NCBI RefSeq assembly: GCF_004342005.1
Contig: NZ_SMBX01000002.1
Location: 496,001-560,000 of the forward strand
Length of the DNA: 64,000 bases
Direction: 5' to 3'
Source of the DNA: Paracandidimonas soli
GTDB lineage: Bacteria > Pseudomonadota > Gammaproteobacteria > Burkholderiales > Burkholderiaceae_B
Shown here: piece by piece, positions 37,781 to 47,539 of the stretch
How the letters are laid out: every line of letters starts with the position of its first letter
Numbering within the stretch: position 1 is the stretch's first letter
The notes under the pieces: model-generated
Told to the model about the DNA's origin: nothing
What the model saw: only the letters and a program-made list of their open reading frames with translations
The model's database searches: none
Translations under genes and position numbers: made by a program

Positions 37781-38112
37781 GAGGAAGATCCTTTGCGGGA
37801 CTGCGCCTGCTGCCTGCGCTTGTGCTCCGCCCGGCGCCTGCGCGACTCCATCGGATCGAAACGCAAGGGCCGGTAGATTTCGATGCGATCCCCTTCGGCA
37901 ACGATGCGATCCGGGGAACAGGCCTGTCCGTAGATTCCGGTCTCAAGCGTGGATTGCGAGATATCCGGAAACTCGCGATGGAAATCGCTGCCCTGCAGGG
38001 CCTGCTGGATGGTGGAGCCAGCGGCCACTTCCAGGGTCTGGCGCCAGATGCGGCCCGAGGAGGCCGCATGAATCAATTCGACCTGAAGTTGCGCTGCTCC
38101 CTTATTCGCCAT
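37777..38112 (-). CDS. rnfH: RnfH-family (UPF0125, RatB-like) ubiquitin-fold protein
   Basis: 111 residues with a beta-grasp pattern: QLQVELIHA, TLEVAAGSTIQQALQGS, TGIYGQACSPDRIVAEGDRIEIYRPL and a basic tail (DPMESRRRRAEHKRR). Function not firmly known. It sits between ratA (overlap 11 bases) and the hydratase gene. The RatA-RnfH pair divergent from smpB is conserved in proteobacteria. Confidence 0.9.
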   Translation of the reverse strand: MANKGAAQLQVELIHAASSGRIWRQTLEVAAGSTIQQALQGSDFHREFPDISQSTLETGIYGQACSPDRIVAEGDRIEIYRPLRFDPMESRRRRAEHKRRQQAQSRKGSSS

Positions 38113-38536
38113 AGCAGGCCTGAGCTCGCTGCGTAAAGGAGTCGATGAAGCTGCTGGCGATGCGGTTGAACACCGGTCCGACCAGCGCTTCCAGCGCGCG
38201 ATTGGAGAACGCATATTCCATCGTATAGTTGACCTTGCAGGCATCTTCCGCCAGCTCCACGAACTCCCAGCGCCCCGTCAGGGCGGAAAACGGCCCGTCC
38301 ACCAGGGAAATCAGGATTTCATGGGGGTAATTGTGCGTGTTGCGCGTGACGAAGGTCTGGCGGATTCCCGCGAAACTGATCGTCACGGAAGCCTGCATCC
38401 CCGATTCATCTCGGTGATGCACCTCGCTTCCCCCGCACCAGGGCATGAATTCGGGATATTTGCCCACGTCCGCCACCAGATCGAACATCTGGGCGCAGCT
38501 GTAGGGAACCAGGACAGAGCGTTTTACGGTATGCAT
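38102..38536 (-). CDS. ratA: RatA/Coq10-family START-domain protein
   Basis: 144 residues. SVLVPYSCAQMFDLVADVGKYPEF, WCGGSEV and a C-terminal amphipathic helix IASSFIDSFTQRAQACYG are typical of YfjG/RatA/COQ10. Described in E. coli as inhibiting 70S assembly, and in other species as a ubiquinone-binding protein; sequence alone does not decide. Divergent from smpB by 57 bases. Confidence 0.9.
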   Translation of the reverse strand: MHTVKRSVLVPYSCAQMFDLVADVGKYPEFMPWCGGSEVHHRDESGMQASVTISFAGIRQTFVTRNTHNYPHEILISLVDGPFSALTGRWEFVELAEDACKVNYTMEYAFSNRALEALVGPVFNRIASSFIDSFTQRAQACYGE

Positions 38537-38593
38537 CGAAACTGTTAAATGGATAGAATGTACCGATTTTACCTTCTATGGCCTTATTGATTC

Positions 38594-39052
38594 ATGAGCA
38601 TCGTTGAGAACCGCAAAGCAACGCACGACTACTTCATCGAAGACCGCTTCGAGGCTGGACTCGTGCTGGAAGGCTGGGAGGTCAAGGCGATCCGGGCCGG
38701 CCACGTGCAACTGAAAGAAAGCTACATCATCGTCCGCGACGGCGCGCTGTGGGTGATCGGCATGCATATCAGCGCCCTGCCGACGGCCTCCACCCACATC
38801 CATCCCAATGCAACCAGGACGCGCAAGCTACTGCTGCACGCGGAGGAAATCAGCAAACTGATCGGCAAGGTCGAACAGCGAGGCTATACGCTGGTTCCAT
38901 TGAACCTGCATTACCGCAACGGGCGCATCAAGCTGGAGTTCGGGCTGGGGCGCGGCAAAAAGCTGCATGACAAGCGCGATACCGCCCGCGACAAGGACTG
39001 GGCGCGCGAAAAAGAGCGCCTGATGAAGCACGACAACACGCGCCGCCAGTAA
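38594..39052 (+). CDS. smpB: SsrA-binding protein SmpB
   Basis: 152 residues, full length. [45 protein letters not shown] and the C-terminal basic tail [19 protein letters not shown] are all as in the family. It carries tmRNA to stalled ribosomes. No ssrA gene is seen in the window. Confidence 0.97.
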   Translation: MSIVENRKATHDYFIEDRFEAGLVLEGWEVKAIRAGHVQLKESYIIVRDGALWVIGMHISALPTASTHIHPNATRTRKLLLHAEEISKLIGKVEQRGYTLVPLNLHYRNGRIKLEFGLGRGKKLHDKRDTARDKDWAREKERLMKHDNTRRQ

Positions 39053-39054
39053 GC

Positions 39055-39807
39055 TCAGGCGGCGATCCTGAAACCTTCCAGCGACAACAGGCGCAGCTTG
39101 CGCCACAAGCCTCCCGAGTAGCCCGTCATCTTGCCGTCCTTGCCGACGATACGATGGCACGGAACGATGATGGACACCGGGTTGCTCCCCACCGCAGTTC
39201 CCGCCGCCCTTCCATAGCTGGACGGCGCATAACCGGCTTTCTCCGCAAGTTCGCCGTAGGAAAGGCTGGACCCTAGCGGTATTTCCAGCAAGGCCTGCCA
39301 GATGCGGCGCTGGAACTCCGAGCCGTCCAGTTGCAGCGGGACGGAAAAAACCTTCAGGGCGCCGCGGAAATAGCGGTCCAGTTCGTCCACCGCCTTGTGC
39401 ATGAGTGCGATATCGGCTTGCGGCGTGTCCGGCTGCAGGCTGTCGTCGATGAGGCGGCAGCCTTCGGCTGCATCGGTATCGGCCTCTTCGTCCCACATGG
39501 GAAAGGCCAGTTCCCCTTCCCCCGCCAGGCGGAAGGTGCATATCCGGCGTCCGTCCAGCAACCCTTCGGAGGGTTTTTTTGCCGACGGGCCGCTCCCTGG
39601 GCAAAAAGCGCCCTCCTCGGGAGGGCAGGAAACCGAAGGCGCGGCGTGGAGGGCTTTTCCTGCCGCAGCCTGCGCAGCCGGGCTTTCAGCCTCGTCTACG
39701 AAATCCAGGGCGGTCAATCGCCCCGAGCGGCTACCAAGCCGGATCCGGCCCAGCGGAGAGGCCGCCAGGGCGCTGAAATCCTTGCCTGTCGTCTGTTCTG
39801 CCTGCAT
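39055..39807 (-). CDS. ogt: Methylated-DNA-protein cysteine methyltransferase carrying an in-frame repeat insertion
   Basis: 250 residues, against ~160-180 for ordinary Ogt. Catalytic domain intact: SEFQRRIWQALLEIPLGSSL, YGRAAGTAVGSNP, and active Cys217 in IIVPCHRIVG, then GYSGGLWRK. It transfers O6-alkyl groups from guanine to itself. The N-terminal region is enlarged; residues ~53-76 are encoded by the palindromic repeat at 39581-39649, shared with the Ldh-type gene. AGGGGAAA precedes the ATG at 39807. The gene ends two bases from convergent smpB. Confidence 0.9.
   Translation of the reverse strand: MQAEQTTGKDFSALAASPLGRIRLGSRSGRLTALDFVDEAESPAAQAAAGKALHAAPSVSCPPEEGAFCPGSGPSAKKPSEGLLDGRRICTFRLAGEGELAFPMWDEEADTDAAEGCRLIDDSLQPDTPQADIALMHKAVDELDRYFRGALKVFSVPLQLDGSEFQRRIWQALLEIPLGSSLSYGELAEKAGYAPSSYGRAAGTAVGSNPVSIIVPCHRIVGKDGKMTGYSGGLWRKLRLLSLEGFRIAA
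39560..39580 (+). terminator. Terminator-like hairpin on the strand opposite ogt
   Basis: Stem AACCCT (39560-39565), loop TCGG, AGGGTT (39570-39575), then further T to 39580: the form of an intrinsic terminator facing the plus strand, inside ogt and adjoining repeat copy 2. It could stop plus-strand transcription reading through from smpB into ogt, or be a chance by-product of the insertion. Confidence 0.45.
39581..39649 (-). repeat. Protein-coding palindromic repeat, copy 2 (inside ogt)
   Basis: Matches copy 1 (23783-23851) at about 63 of 69 positions. Core hairpin GCCCTCC-TCG-GGAGGGC at 39610-39626; the stem is identical and only the loop differs. In the ogt frame it encodes HAAPSVSCPPEEGAFC followed by PGSGPSAK, nearly the same peptide as copy 1. 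Confidence 0.85.
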
Positions 39808-39824
39808 GCCGATTTCCCCTCTTC

Positions 39825-41150
39825 TCAATGCAGCTTGACCCGGTGCGTGCTGCGCTTGAGCAGCAAGCGTCCCAGCGCCATGGATGCTGTTCTTATCGGG
39901 CCCAGCACTGCCATATGGTGCATGATGTGCAGACTCATGTACATCATGCGCGCGAGCAGGCCCTCCACGAACCAGCTGCGGCCTGCGAGCACTCCCATCA
40001 GGCTGCCTACGCCGCGGCTGTGGCCCACGGATACCAGGGAGCCGTAGTCCTTGAACACGAATGGCTTGTCCGGAACGGGCCCGCCCTGAATGCGCGCCTG
40101 CATGATGGGCACCAGGTACGAGGCCTGCTGGTGCGCCACCTGCGCCCTGGCCGGCAGGAAGGCGTTGTCATCGTCCCACGGAGCCTGGGCGCAGTCTCCC
40201 ATGGCATAGATATCGGCGTCCACCGTCCTCAGCCGGTCGTCGACCTGCAGTTGGTTCAGGCGGTTGACCGCAAGCCCCTGCTCCGCCAGGAATGCCGGAG
40301 CCTCGATACCGGCCGCCCACACACACAGGTTGGCCGGATAGAAGACCTCGTTGCTGTCGTACAGGCCCTTGTCCGTCACGCGCGTCACGCGCACCGAGGT
40401 GGCGACGAATACGCCGCGTTCTTCGAGCAGATTGCGCGCCGTCTGGGATAGCCTGGGCTGCAGCGCCGACAACAGGCGGTTGCTGCCTTCCAGCAGCGTA
40501 ATACGGATATCCGTTGCGGGATTGAAGTTTTCCAGTCCGTAGAAGGACATGCCGCGCCGGGCTTCCAGCAGTTCCGCGGCCAGTTCGACTCCGGTCGCGC
40601 CTCCTCCGACGATGGCGATGTTCAGGATCGCATCCGGTTCATGATTCTTGCGCTGGTTCAGCAATACCAGTTCGCGCATCAGCTGCATCCGGAAACGCTC
40701 CGCCTGCGCGGTCGAATCCAGTGCGATGGCATGCTCGGCCGCGCCGGGCGTGCCGAAGAAGTTGGATCGGCTGCCTACGGCCAGCACGAGCGTATCGTAG
40801 GCGATCTCGCGGGAGGGAACCATCTCCTCGCCTTGAGGCGACAGCACGGGTTTGAGCCTGACTTTGCGATTCGGCCGGTCGACGCCTTCGATTTCGCCGA
40901 GCACGAAGCTGAAGCGCCGATCCCGCGCCAGCATGAAGTACGACAGGCCTTCCCGATGGATGTCCAGTGTTCCCGCCGCCACCTCGTGCAGCGAAGGTTT
41001 CCAGATGTGCTCTGTGGATTTGTCGATCAGCGTGATATGGCTGGTACCGAACTTGCGGCCCAGCTTGGCTGCCAGCTCGAGCCCGCCTGCGCCGCCGCCG
41101 ACGATGACGACCCGGTGGGAGGAGTCGTCCGAAAAAGACGTTGAAGTCAT
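39825..41150 (-). CDS. ndh: Type II NADH dehydrogenase (NDH-2)
   Basis: 441 residues. FAD motif VVIVGGGAGGLELAAKLG, NADH motif IAIVGGGATGVELAAEL, and IYAMGDCAQAPW near the end of the FAD fold. The C-terminal 50 residues (GLLARMMYMSLHIMHHMAVLG) form the amphipathic/hydrophobic membrane anchor. Non-proton-pumping oxidation of NADH with quinone at the inner membrane face. Start ATG at 41150; ogt follows 17 bases downstream. Confidence 0.92.
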   Translation of the reverse strand: MTSTSFSDDSSHRVVIVGGGAGGLELAAKLGRKFGTSHITLIDKSTEHIWKPSLHEVAAGTLDIHREGLSYFMLARDRRFSFVLGEIEGVDRPNRKVRLKPVLSPQGEEMVPSREIAYDTLVLAVGSRSNFFGTPGAAEHAIALDSTAQAERFRMQLMRELVLLNQRKNHEPDAILNIAIVGGGATGVELAAELLEARRGMSFYGLENFNPATDIRITLLEGSNRLLSALQPRLSQTARNLLEERGVFVATSVRVTRVTDKGLYDSNEVFYPANLCVWAAGIEAPAFLAEQGLAVNRLNQLQVDDRLRTVDADIYAMGDCAQAPWDDDNAFLPARAQVAHQQASYLVPIMQARIQGGPVPDKPFVFKDYGSLVSVGHSRGVGSLMGVLAGRSWFVEGLLARMMYMSLHIMHHMAVLGPIRTASMALGRLLLKRSTHRVKLH

Positions 41151-41273
41151 ACTGCAAGTCCTGTGGGTAATGGAGGAATGTGCCGTACGGTTCGATTTGA
41201 ACACAAGCCGGGAGGCAAATCAGCGTCTTTTACGGAAAAATGCGCAGCTCGGCATGCGCTTGCCGCCCGGAAA

Positions 41274-41316
41274 GAAAAAAAGGCACTGCCGCATATCAGG
41301 AAGCGGCAATGCCTTT
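41274..41316 (-). terminator. Intrinsic terminator of ppsA
   Basis: Stem AAAGGCACTGCCGC (41279-41292) with GCGGCAATGCCTTT (41303-41316), one mismatch; on the minus strand a run of seven T follows (41281-41274). Lies 36 bases after the ppsA stop. Confidence 0.85.
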
Positions 41317-41352
41317 GGCCCAGTTCGGGTCAGGCTCAGGAAGGCGAGTCTG

Positions 41353-43719
41353 TTATGCCTTCGCCAGGCGCTGCCAGGTATCCACGACGGTATCCGGGTT
41401 CAGCGACATGGAAAGAATGCCTTCCTTCATCAGCCATTGCGCCAGGTCCGGATGGTCGCTGGGCCCCTGGCCGCAGATGCCCACGTACTTGCCAGCCTTC
41501 AGGCAAGCCTGGATGGCGCGACGCAGCATGAACTGGACGGCGGCATCCCGCTCGTCGAAGTCCGCCGCCAGCAGCTCCATGCCGGAGTCGCGGTCCAGGC
41601 CGAGCGTCAGCTGCGTCATGTCGTTGGAGCCAATGGAGAATCCGTCGAAGTATTCCAGGAACTCTTCGGCCAGGATCGCGTTGGAAGGAACCTCGCACAT
41701 CATGATGACACGCAGGCCGTTCTCGCCGCGGCGCAGGCCGTTGCTCGCCAGCAGATCGATGACCTTGGCGGCCTGGCTGGTGGTGCGCACGAACGGAACC
41801 ATGATTTCGACGTTGGTCAGGCCCATGTCGTCGCGCACTTTCTTCAGCGCCTCGCATTCCATGCGGAAGCACTCCGCGAAGTCGTCGGAGATGTAGCGCG
41901 ATGCGCCGCGGAAGCCCAGCATGGGATTCTCTTCCTCGGGCTCATAGCGCGAGCCTCCGACCAGCTTGCGGTACTCGTTGGACTTGAAGTCCGACAGGCG
42001 CACGATGACGGGCTTGGGATAGAAGGCCGCGCCCAGCGTGGCCACGCCTTCGGCCAGCTTCTCGACGAAGAAGGCGCGCGGACTGGCATAGCCGCGGGCG
42101 GCGGATTCGACCGCCGTCTTCAGCTCGCTGTCGACATTGGGATAGTCGAGCACGGCCTTGGGGTGCACGGCAATATTGTTGTTGATGATGAATTCCAGGC
42201 GGGCGAGGCCCACGCCGGCGTTCGGAATCTGGGAAAAATCGAAGGCCAGCTGCGGATTGCCGACGTTCATCATGATCTTGACGCCGATCTCCGGCATCTG
42301 GCCCCAACTAACCTCTTCGATCTCGGTCTCGATCAGGCCTTCGTAGATACGGCCCTCGTCGCCTTCGGCGCAGGATACCGTGACCTCGGCGCCGCCCTTC
42401 AGGATATCGGTCGCGTTGGCGCAGCCGACGACGGCGGGGATACCCAGCTCGCGGGCGATGATGGCCGCATGGCATGTGCGGCCGCCACGGTTGGTGACGA
42501 TGGCCGACGCCAGCTTCATCACGGGCTCCCAGTTGGGATCCGTCATGTCGGTCACAAGGATGTCGCCGGCCTTGACCTGATCCATTTCGGAGATGTCGCC
42601 CACGATGCGAACCTTGCCCGCGCCGATCTTCTGGCCGATGGCGCGGCCCGTGACCAGCACCTGGCCGGTGGCCTTCAGGCGATAGCGTTCCTGCACGTCG
42701 TTGTGGCCCTGCTGGGACTTCACGGTTTCAGGGCGCGCCTGCAGGATGTACAGCTTGCCATCGATGCCGTCGCGGCCCCACTCGATGTCCATCGGACGCT
42801 GGTAGTGCTTCTCGATGATGGTGGCGTAGCGAGCCAGCTCGATGACCTCTTCGTCGGTCAGCGAATAGCGGTTGCGCTCGGAGACAGGCACGTCGACCGT
42901 ATGCACGGCATGGCCGGACTTGCGCTCGGCGTCGAACTCCATCTTGATCAGCTTGGAGCCAATGCGGCGGCTGATGATGGGATAGTGGCCCGAGGCCAGC
43001 GTGGGCTTGAAGACGTAGAATTCATCGGGATTCACTGCGCCCTGCACCACGGTTTCGCCCAGGCCGTAGGACGACGTGATGAACACGACGTCGTTGAAGC
43101 CCGACTCGGTGTCCAGCGTGAACATGACGCCGGCGCTGCCGACGTCGGAGCGCACCATGCGCTGGATGCCGGCCGACAATGCCACCTCGGCGTGGGCATA
43201 GCCCTTGTGCACGCGGTAGGAAATGGCGCGGTCGTTGTACAGCGAGGCGAACACCTGGCGCACCTTGTCCAGCACGTCGTCGATGCCGACGACGTTCAGG
43301 AAGGTTTCCTGCTGTCCGGCGAACGAGGCGTCGGGAAGGTCTTCGGCGGTGGCCGACGAGCGCACGGCGAACGAACCCTTGCCGTCGGCGTCGAGCTTGG
43401 CGAAAGCCTCGCGGATGGCGGATTCGAGTTCGGCGGGGAACGGCGCATCGATGATCCACTGGCGGATCTCGGCGCCTGCGGCGGCCAGGGCGCGCACGTC
43501 TTCGGGGTCCAGGGTGGACAGGCGCTCGGCGATGCGCTGCTCGAGCGAGGACTGCTTCAGGAATGCGCGGAAAGCGTCGGCCGTGGTCGCAAAACCGCCG
43601 GGCACGCGCACACCGGCGCCTGCCAGTTGGCTGATCATTTCGCCCAGCGAGGCATTCTTGCCTCCGACCGAGTCAACGTCCGTCATGCGGAGCTGCTCGA
43701 AAGATACTACATACGACAT
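41353..43719 (-). CDS. ppsA: Phosphoenolpyruvate synthase
   Basis: 788 residues, full length. N-terminal ATP-grasp ([39 protein letters not shown]), phospho-His domain [22 protein letters not shown]-terminal PEP-binding domain with [17 protein letters not shown] and [15 protein letters not shown]. Makes PEP from pyruvate and ATP for gluconeogenesis. AAGGTGA precedes the ATG. Divergent from its regulator ppsR. Confidence 0.97.
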   Translation of the reverse strand: MSYVVSFEQLRMTDVDSVGGKNASLGEMISQLAGAGVRVPGGFATTADAFRAFLKQSSLEQRIAERLSTLDPEDVRALAAAGAEIRQWIIDAPFPAELESAIREAFAKLDADGKGSFAVRSSATAEDLPDASFAGQQETFLNVVGIDDVLDKVRQVFASLYNDRAISYRVHKGYAHAEVALSAGIQRMVRSDVGSAGVMFTLDTESGFNDVVFITSSYGLGETVVQGAVNPDEFYVFKPTLASGHYPIISRRIGSKLIKMEFDAERKSGHAVHTVDVPVSERNRYSLTDEEVIELARYATIIEKHYQRPMDIEWGRDGIDGKLYILQARPETVKSQQGHNDVQERYRLKATGQVLVTGRAIGQKIGAGKVRIVGDISEMDQVKAGDILVTDMTDPNWEPVMKLASAIVTNRGGRTCHAAIIARELGIPAVVGCANATDILKGGAEVTVSCAEGDEGRIYEGLIETEIEEVSWGQMPEIGVKIMMNVGNPQLAFDFSQIPNAGVGLARLEFIINNNIAVHPKAVLDYPNVDSELKTAVESAARGYASPRAFFVEKLAEGVATLGAAFYPKPVIVRLSDFKSNEYRKLVGGSRYEPEEENPMLGFRGASRYISDDFAECFRMECEALKKVRDDMGLTNVEIMVPFVRTTSQAAKVIDLLASNGLRRGENGLRVIMMCEVPSNAILAEEFLEYFDGFSIGSNDMTQLTLGLDRDSGMELLAADFDERDAAVQFMLRRAIQACLKAGKYVGICGQGPSDHPDLAQWLMKEGILSMSLNPDTVVDTWQRLAKA

Positions 43720-43889
43720 AAAGTCACCTTTGAAGATAGAAGAAAGCGTGTTTGCTCAAGGTGCTCGGGCGGCACGATGGCCGCACTCCCGCGATGACCG
43801 CCCTGGGCAAACCTGCCTTGTCTGGTATTCCGGCGACTGTTAATCTTGCGATTGTACCTGTTTCCATTCGGACCTAGCGACTTCCACCA

Positions 43890-44723
43890 ATGACATCTTC
43901 TTCCAATGTGCGTACGGTATTCATCGTATCCGACAGCACGGGCGTCACTGCCGAAACATTCAGTAACTCAGTCCTTTCGCAATTCGAGCAGATCAAATTC
44001 GAGCTGATCCGGATCCCCTTCATCGACAGTCCCGAGAAAGCGGCGGCCACCGCGCAACGCATCAATCTGTGCGCCCAGGCGCAACAGCAGCGCCCGTTGG
44101 TCTTCAGCACCCTGGTCAACCAGGACAGCGTGCTGAAGATCCGCGAAGCCGATTGCATTTTTCTCGACCTGTTCGGCACTTTCGTCCAGAACCTGGAAGA
44201 TGCCCTGGGCATCAAGTCCAGCCACTCCGTGGGCCGCTCGCACATGGGCGGCAGCTCCAAGGAATACAGCAACCGCATCGAAGCCATCAACTTCACGCTG
44301 GCGCATGACGACGGGCAGTTCATCCATGGCCTGAAAGAAGCCGACGTCATCCTTGTGGGCGTATCGCGCTGCGGCAAGACGCCCACGAGCCTGTACCTTG
44401 CCATGCAGTATGCGGTCAAGGCGGCCAACTTCCCCCTCATTCCGGAAGATTTCGAACGCGGCTCCCTTCCCGCCACGCTGCATCCATACCGCCACAAGCT
44501 CTTCGGCCTTTCCATCCAGCCTTCCCGGCTGTCCGAAGTGCGCAACGAGCGCCGGCCGAACAGCGAATACGCGTCATTGAAGCAGTGCCGCTACGAAGTC
44601 GCCGAGGCCGAGCGCCTGATGCGCATGGAAAACATTCCCTGGCTTTCCACCACTACGAAATCCATCGAGGAAATCTCCAGCAAGGTGCTCGAAGACGTAG
44701 GCTTGAACCGCCGGGTGTTCTGA
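43890..44723 (+). CDS. ppsR: PEP synthase regulatory kinase/pyrophosphorylase
   Basis: 277-residue DUF299 protein. It begins VRTVFIVSDSTGVTAETFS and has the P-loop GVSRCGKTPTSLYLAMQYA near residue 155. It inactivates and reactivates PpsA by ADP-dependent threonine phosphorylation and phosphate-dependent removal. The divergent pairing with ppsA is conserved in proteobacteria. Confidence 0.96.
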   Translation: MTSSSNVRTVFIVSDSTGVTAETFSNSVLSQFEQIKFELIRIPFIDSPEKAAATAQRINLCAQAQQQRPLVFSTLVNQDSVLKIREADCIFLDLFGTFVQNLEDALGIKSSHSVGRSHMGGSSKEYSNRIEAINFTLAHDDGQFIHGLKEADVILVGVSRCGKTPTSLYLAMQYAVKAANFPLIPEDFERGSLPATLHPYRHKLFGLSIQPSRLSEVRNERRPNSEYASLKQCRYEVAEAERLMRMENIPWLSTTTKSIEEISSKVLEDVGLNRRVF

Positions 44724-44736
44724 TCCGTCCATCGTT

Positions 44737-44776
44737 GAAAAAGCCGGCGCTCAGCCTGTCTGACGCCGGCTTTTGA
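44737..44776. terminator. Bidirectional terminator between ppsR and the TrmH-family gene
   Basis: Stem AAAAGCCGGCG (44739-44749) with CGCCGGCTTTT (44764-44774). T-runs follow on both strands, so it can end ppsR from one side and the minus-strand methyltransferase transcript from the other. Confidence 0.85.
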
Positions 44777-44806
44777 TTCCGCCCCGAATCCGTTTCCGGC
44801 CCGCTT

Positions 44807-45631
44807 TCAGGCGCTCAGCTGCCGCCTGCGCTGCTCGAACAGGCAGATGGCGGCGGATGCGGCGACATTCAGCGATTCGACGGCGTCCGACTGCGGAATG
44901 CGCAGGCGCAGATCGGCCTGGGACAGTAATTGCTCCGACACGCCCTGTCCTTCGTTGCCGAACACCCATGCGCACGCTCGCGGCAATTCCGCCTGATACA
45001 GGGACTGCGCGCCTTCCAGCGCGGTGACGACCATGGGGATGTCCAGTCTGGACCGCAGCGCGGACAGCTCGCAATCTTCGTGGATCCGCATGCCGAACTG
45101 CGCGCCCTGCCCCGCGCGCAGGGCTTTCGGCGACCAGGCGAATGCGCAGCCGCGCGAAAGAAACGCCTGCCGGATGCCGGCGGCCGCGGCCGTGCGCAGC
45201 AGGGTTCCGACATTGCCTGGGTCCTGCACGCGATCCAGCCACAAGGCGTTTTCGGCAAGCCGTTCGGGCAGCTCCAGCGCGGGCGGCGCCACAAGGCAGA
45301 ACACACCCGGGCCATGCCCCACCATGGAAAGCGCTTCCGCCAGGTCAGTATCCAGGACGATGCAGATTTCCTGCGGCAGCGTGGCGCACAAGTCCTGCAA
45401 CTCATGGTTCTGCCGCAATTGCGCCTGGTTGAACAGCACGGCTTCGGGCTGGCCGACATAGGCAAGCCACATCTGCGCGAGATGCACACCTTCCAGTACG
45501 ACTGCCGCGTTGCCTTTGCGGCGCTCGCGGGCGATGAACGCCGTGTCCTGCCGCAGCCGCAGCAGCCGCTTGTAGAGGGGATTGTCCTTCGACTGTATGG
45601 CCCGCAGGCCGCCGGCGTCCGGCGCGCTCAT
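44807..45631 (-). CDS. TrmH-family (SpoU) RNA methyltransferase
   Basis: 274 residues. SPOUT signatures: [34 protein letters not shown] and [21 protein letters not shown]. 2'-O-methylation of rRNA or tRNA; the exact site is unknown. Last gene of the lipid A/OMP block, overlapping rnhB by four bases. Confidence 0.9.
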   Translation of the reverse strand: MSAPDAGGLRAIQSKDNPLYKRLLRLRQDTAFIARERRKGNAAVVLEGVHLAQMWLAYVGQPEAVLFNQAQLRQNHELQDLCATLPQEICIVLDTDLAEALSMVGHGPGVFCLVAPPALELPERLAENALWLDRVQDPGNVGTLLRTAAAAGIRQAFLSRGCAFAWSPKALRAGQGAQFGMRIHEDCELSALRSRLDIPMVVTALEGAQSLYQAELPRACAWVFGNEGQGVSEQLLSQADLRLRIPQSDAVESLNVAASAAICLFEQRRRQLSA

Positions 45632-46248
45632 GCGCCCTCCGGCCGGATCAGCAGTTGCCGTACCGGGGAGAAACTGCGCCGGTGCGCGGGGCTGGGACCA
45701 TGCAGGCGCAATTGCTGCAGATGCAGCGCAGTGCCGTAGCCCTTGTGCTTGTCGAATGCGTACTGGGGATATTGCGCATGCAATACCAGGCAGTCGGCGT
45801 CACGCGCCGTCTTGGCCAGGATGGAAGCCGCCGAAATGGCCTGCACCTTGGCATCGCCCTTGACGATGGCCTGCGCCTGGCACGGCAGTCCGGTGGGGAG
45901 GCGGTTGCCGTCTATCATGGCCATTTCCGGTTGCGTCGCCAGTCCCAGGCATGCGCGCCGCATGGCCAGCATGGCTGCATGCAGGATGTTGATGTCGTCG
46001 ATTTCCTCGACGCTGGCCTGAGCCACGCACCAGGCCAGCGCATTGGCGCGTATTTCGTCGGCCAGGCGCTCCCTGCGGGCGGCGGTCAGCGTCTTGGAAT
46101 CGGCCAGGCCCGCGATCGGGCGCGCCGGATCCAGAATGACTGCTGCCGCGAATACGGGACCGGCCAGCGGGCCGCGTCCCGCCTCGTCGATCCCGGCAAC
46201 CAGCACCGTATCGGAAGCCGGCATCAGCGCCAGGCTACCCTGCTCCAT
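45628..46248 (-). CDS. rnhB: Ribonuclease HII
   Basis: 206 residues. Catalytic motifs [27 protein letters not shown] and [10 protein letters not shown], then [21 protein letters not shown]. Removes RNA from RNA-DNA hybrids. The ATG at 46248 overlaps lpxB by 14 bases; an ATG at 46224 is a shorter alternative. lpxB-rnhB-trmH order is common in betaproteobacteria. Confidence 0.94.
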   Translation of the reverse strand: MEQGSLALMPASDTVLVAGIDEAGRGPLAGPVFAAAVILDPARPIAGLADSKTLTAARRERLADEIRANALAWCVAQASVEEIDDINILHAAMLAMRRACLGLATQPEMAMIDGNRLPTGLPCQAQAIVKGDAKVQAISAASILAKTARDADCLVLHAQYPQYAFDKHKGYGTALHLQQLRLHGPSPAHRRSFSPVRQLLIRPEGA

Positions 46249-47539
46249 GGCCTGCCTCCCTGAGAATGGCCTGCGCGGCCAGTGCCGGCGTATCCCGTTC
46301 AAGGTCCGCGTGCAGGCGCTCGAACACGGCGCAAACCTTGGCGCGATGCTCCGCATCCGTTAGCGCCTTCCAGGTGGCCTGCGCCAGCGCGTCCGGCGTG
46401 GCTTCCTCCTGCAGCAATTCGGGCACGACGAAATCATTCGCCAGCACATTGGGGAGGCCGACCCAGGGCACGTAAGGCCGCTCTTGTCCGGACTTCCAGG
46501 CCATCAGGCGACGCATCATGGGAGACAGCACATAGGAAATGACCATGGGCTTCTTGAACAGCGCGGTTTCCAGCGTCGCAGTGCCGCTGGCGACCAGCAC
46601 GGCGTCGGACGCCTGCAGCACGTCCCAGGCGACCGGGCGAACCAGGGCATCCGATCGTGTTGCGCCGTCCTGCTGCTGCACAAGGTGAAGATTCTTGATA
46701 GGGTGCAGGCGCAAGGCCTGCTCGAAATCGTGCTTGCGCTGCTCGCTTACCATCGGAACCGCAACGACCAGCGCGGGATCCTGGTCCTGCAGCCGCTGCA
46801 TCGCCTGGAGAAAGCGCGGCGCCAGCAGCTTGACCTCCGAGGAACGGCTGCCGGGCAGCATGGCCAGCACTCTGGCGCCGGCCGCTATGCCCAGGCGTTC
46901 GCGGGCCTCCAGGGGGTCCGCCTGCCTCGGGATCACGCTGGCCAGCGGATGGCCGACATAGGTGACCGGTACGCCTTCCTTGCGATAGAGCGCCTCCTCG
47001 AACGGGAACAGCACCAGCATGTGCGAGACCGCTTCGCGAATCGCATGGATGCGCTCGTAGCGCCACGCCCAGATCGACGGCCCCACGAAGTGCACGGTGG
47101 GAACGCCGGCCTTGCGAAGCTGGTGCTCCAGCCTGAGATTGAAGTCCGGCGCATCGATGCCGACGAAGACATCGGGACGATGGCGCAGCCAGTGCTTCTT
47201 CGTATCCCCATAGATGCGCAGCAGGCGCGGCAACTGTTTGAGGGCGTCGACATAGCCGAATACGGACAATGCATGCATGGGATGGCGCATGTCGAAGCCC
47301 TGCTCGCGCATGCGCGGGCCGCCGATGCCTTCGCATACGGCGTCGGCGGCGCTGCCACGGATTCCCTGGATGATGCGCGAGGCCAGCAGGTCGCCGGAGG
47401 GCTCCCCGGCCACCATGCCGATTTTCAATGGCGTATTTGCCGTGGCCTGGCCGTCTTGCGGCCGGATGCCGGCTGCAGCCGCTCCGGCGCCAGCGCCGGA
47501 ATTCCACGCGCCGGATCCGGAATGGCTATGCAGGCTCAT
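46235..47539 (-). CDS. lpxB: Lipid-A-disaccharide synthase
   Basis: 434 residues. Core begins [21 protein letters not shown]; further LpxB blocks are [30 protein letters not shown] and [14 protein letters not shown]. Joins UDP-diacylglucosamine and lipid X in lipid A synthesis. It has a low-complexity Ala/Gly/Ser N-terminal extension of about 38 residues; the start overlaps the lpxA stop by four bases, which supports it. Confidence 0.95.
   Translation of the reverse strand: MSLHSHSGSGAWNSGAGAGAAAAGIRPQDGQATANTPLKIGMVAGEPSGDLLASRIIQGIRGSAADAVCEGIGGPRMREQGFDMRHPMHALSVFGYVDALKQLPRLLRIYGDTKKHWLRHRPDVFVGIDAPDFNLRLEHQLRKAGVPTVHFVGPSIWAWRYERIHAIREAVSHMLVLFPFEEALYRKEGVPVTYVGHPLASVIPRQADPLEARERLGIAAGARVLAMLPGSRSSEVKLLAPRFLQAMQRLQDQDPALVVAVPMVSEQRKHDFEQALRLHPIKNLHLVQQQDGATRSDALVRPVAWDVLQASDAVLVASGTATLETALFKKPMVISYVLSPMMRRLMAWKSGQERPYVPWVGLPNVLANDFVVPELLQEEATPDALAQATWKALTDAEHRAKVCAVFERLHADLERDTPALAAQAILREAGHGAG

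Noticed and set aside
40852-43797. A 981-codon open frame on the plus strand opposite ppsA
   Set aside because: It is antisense to the intact ppsA; its translation is His/Asp/Val-rich with no domain. Long mirror frames are expected in GC-rich coding DNA.
44737-44776. Attenuator or small RNA after ppsR
   Set aside because: A plain bidirectional terminator between convergent genes explains the stem and both T-runs.
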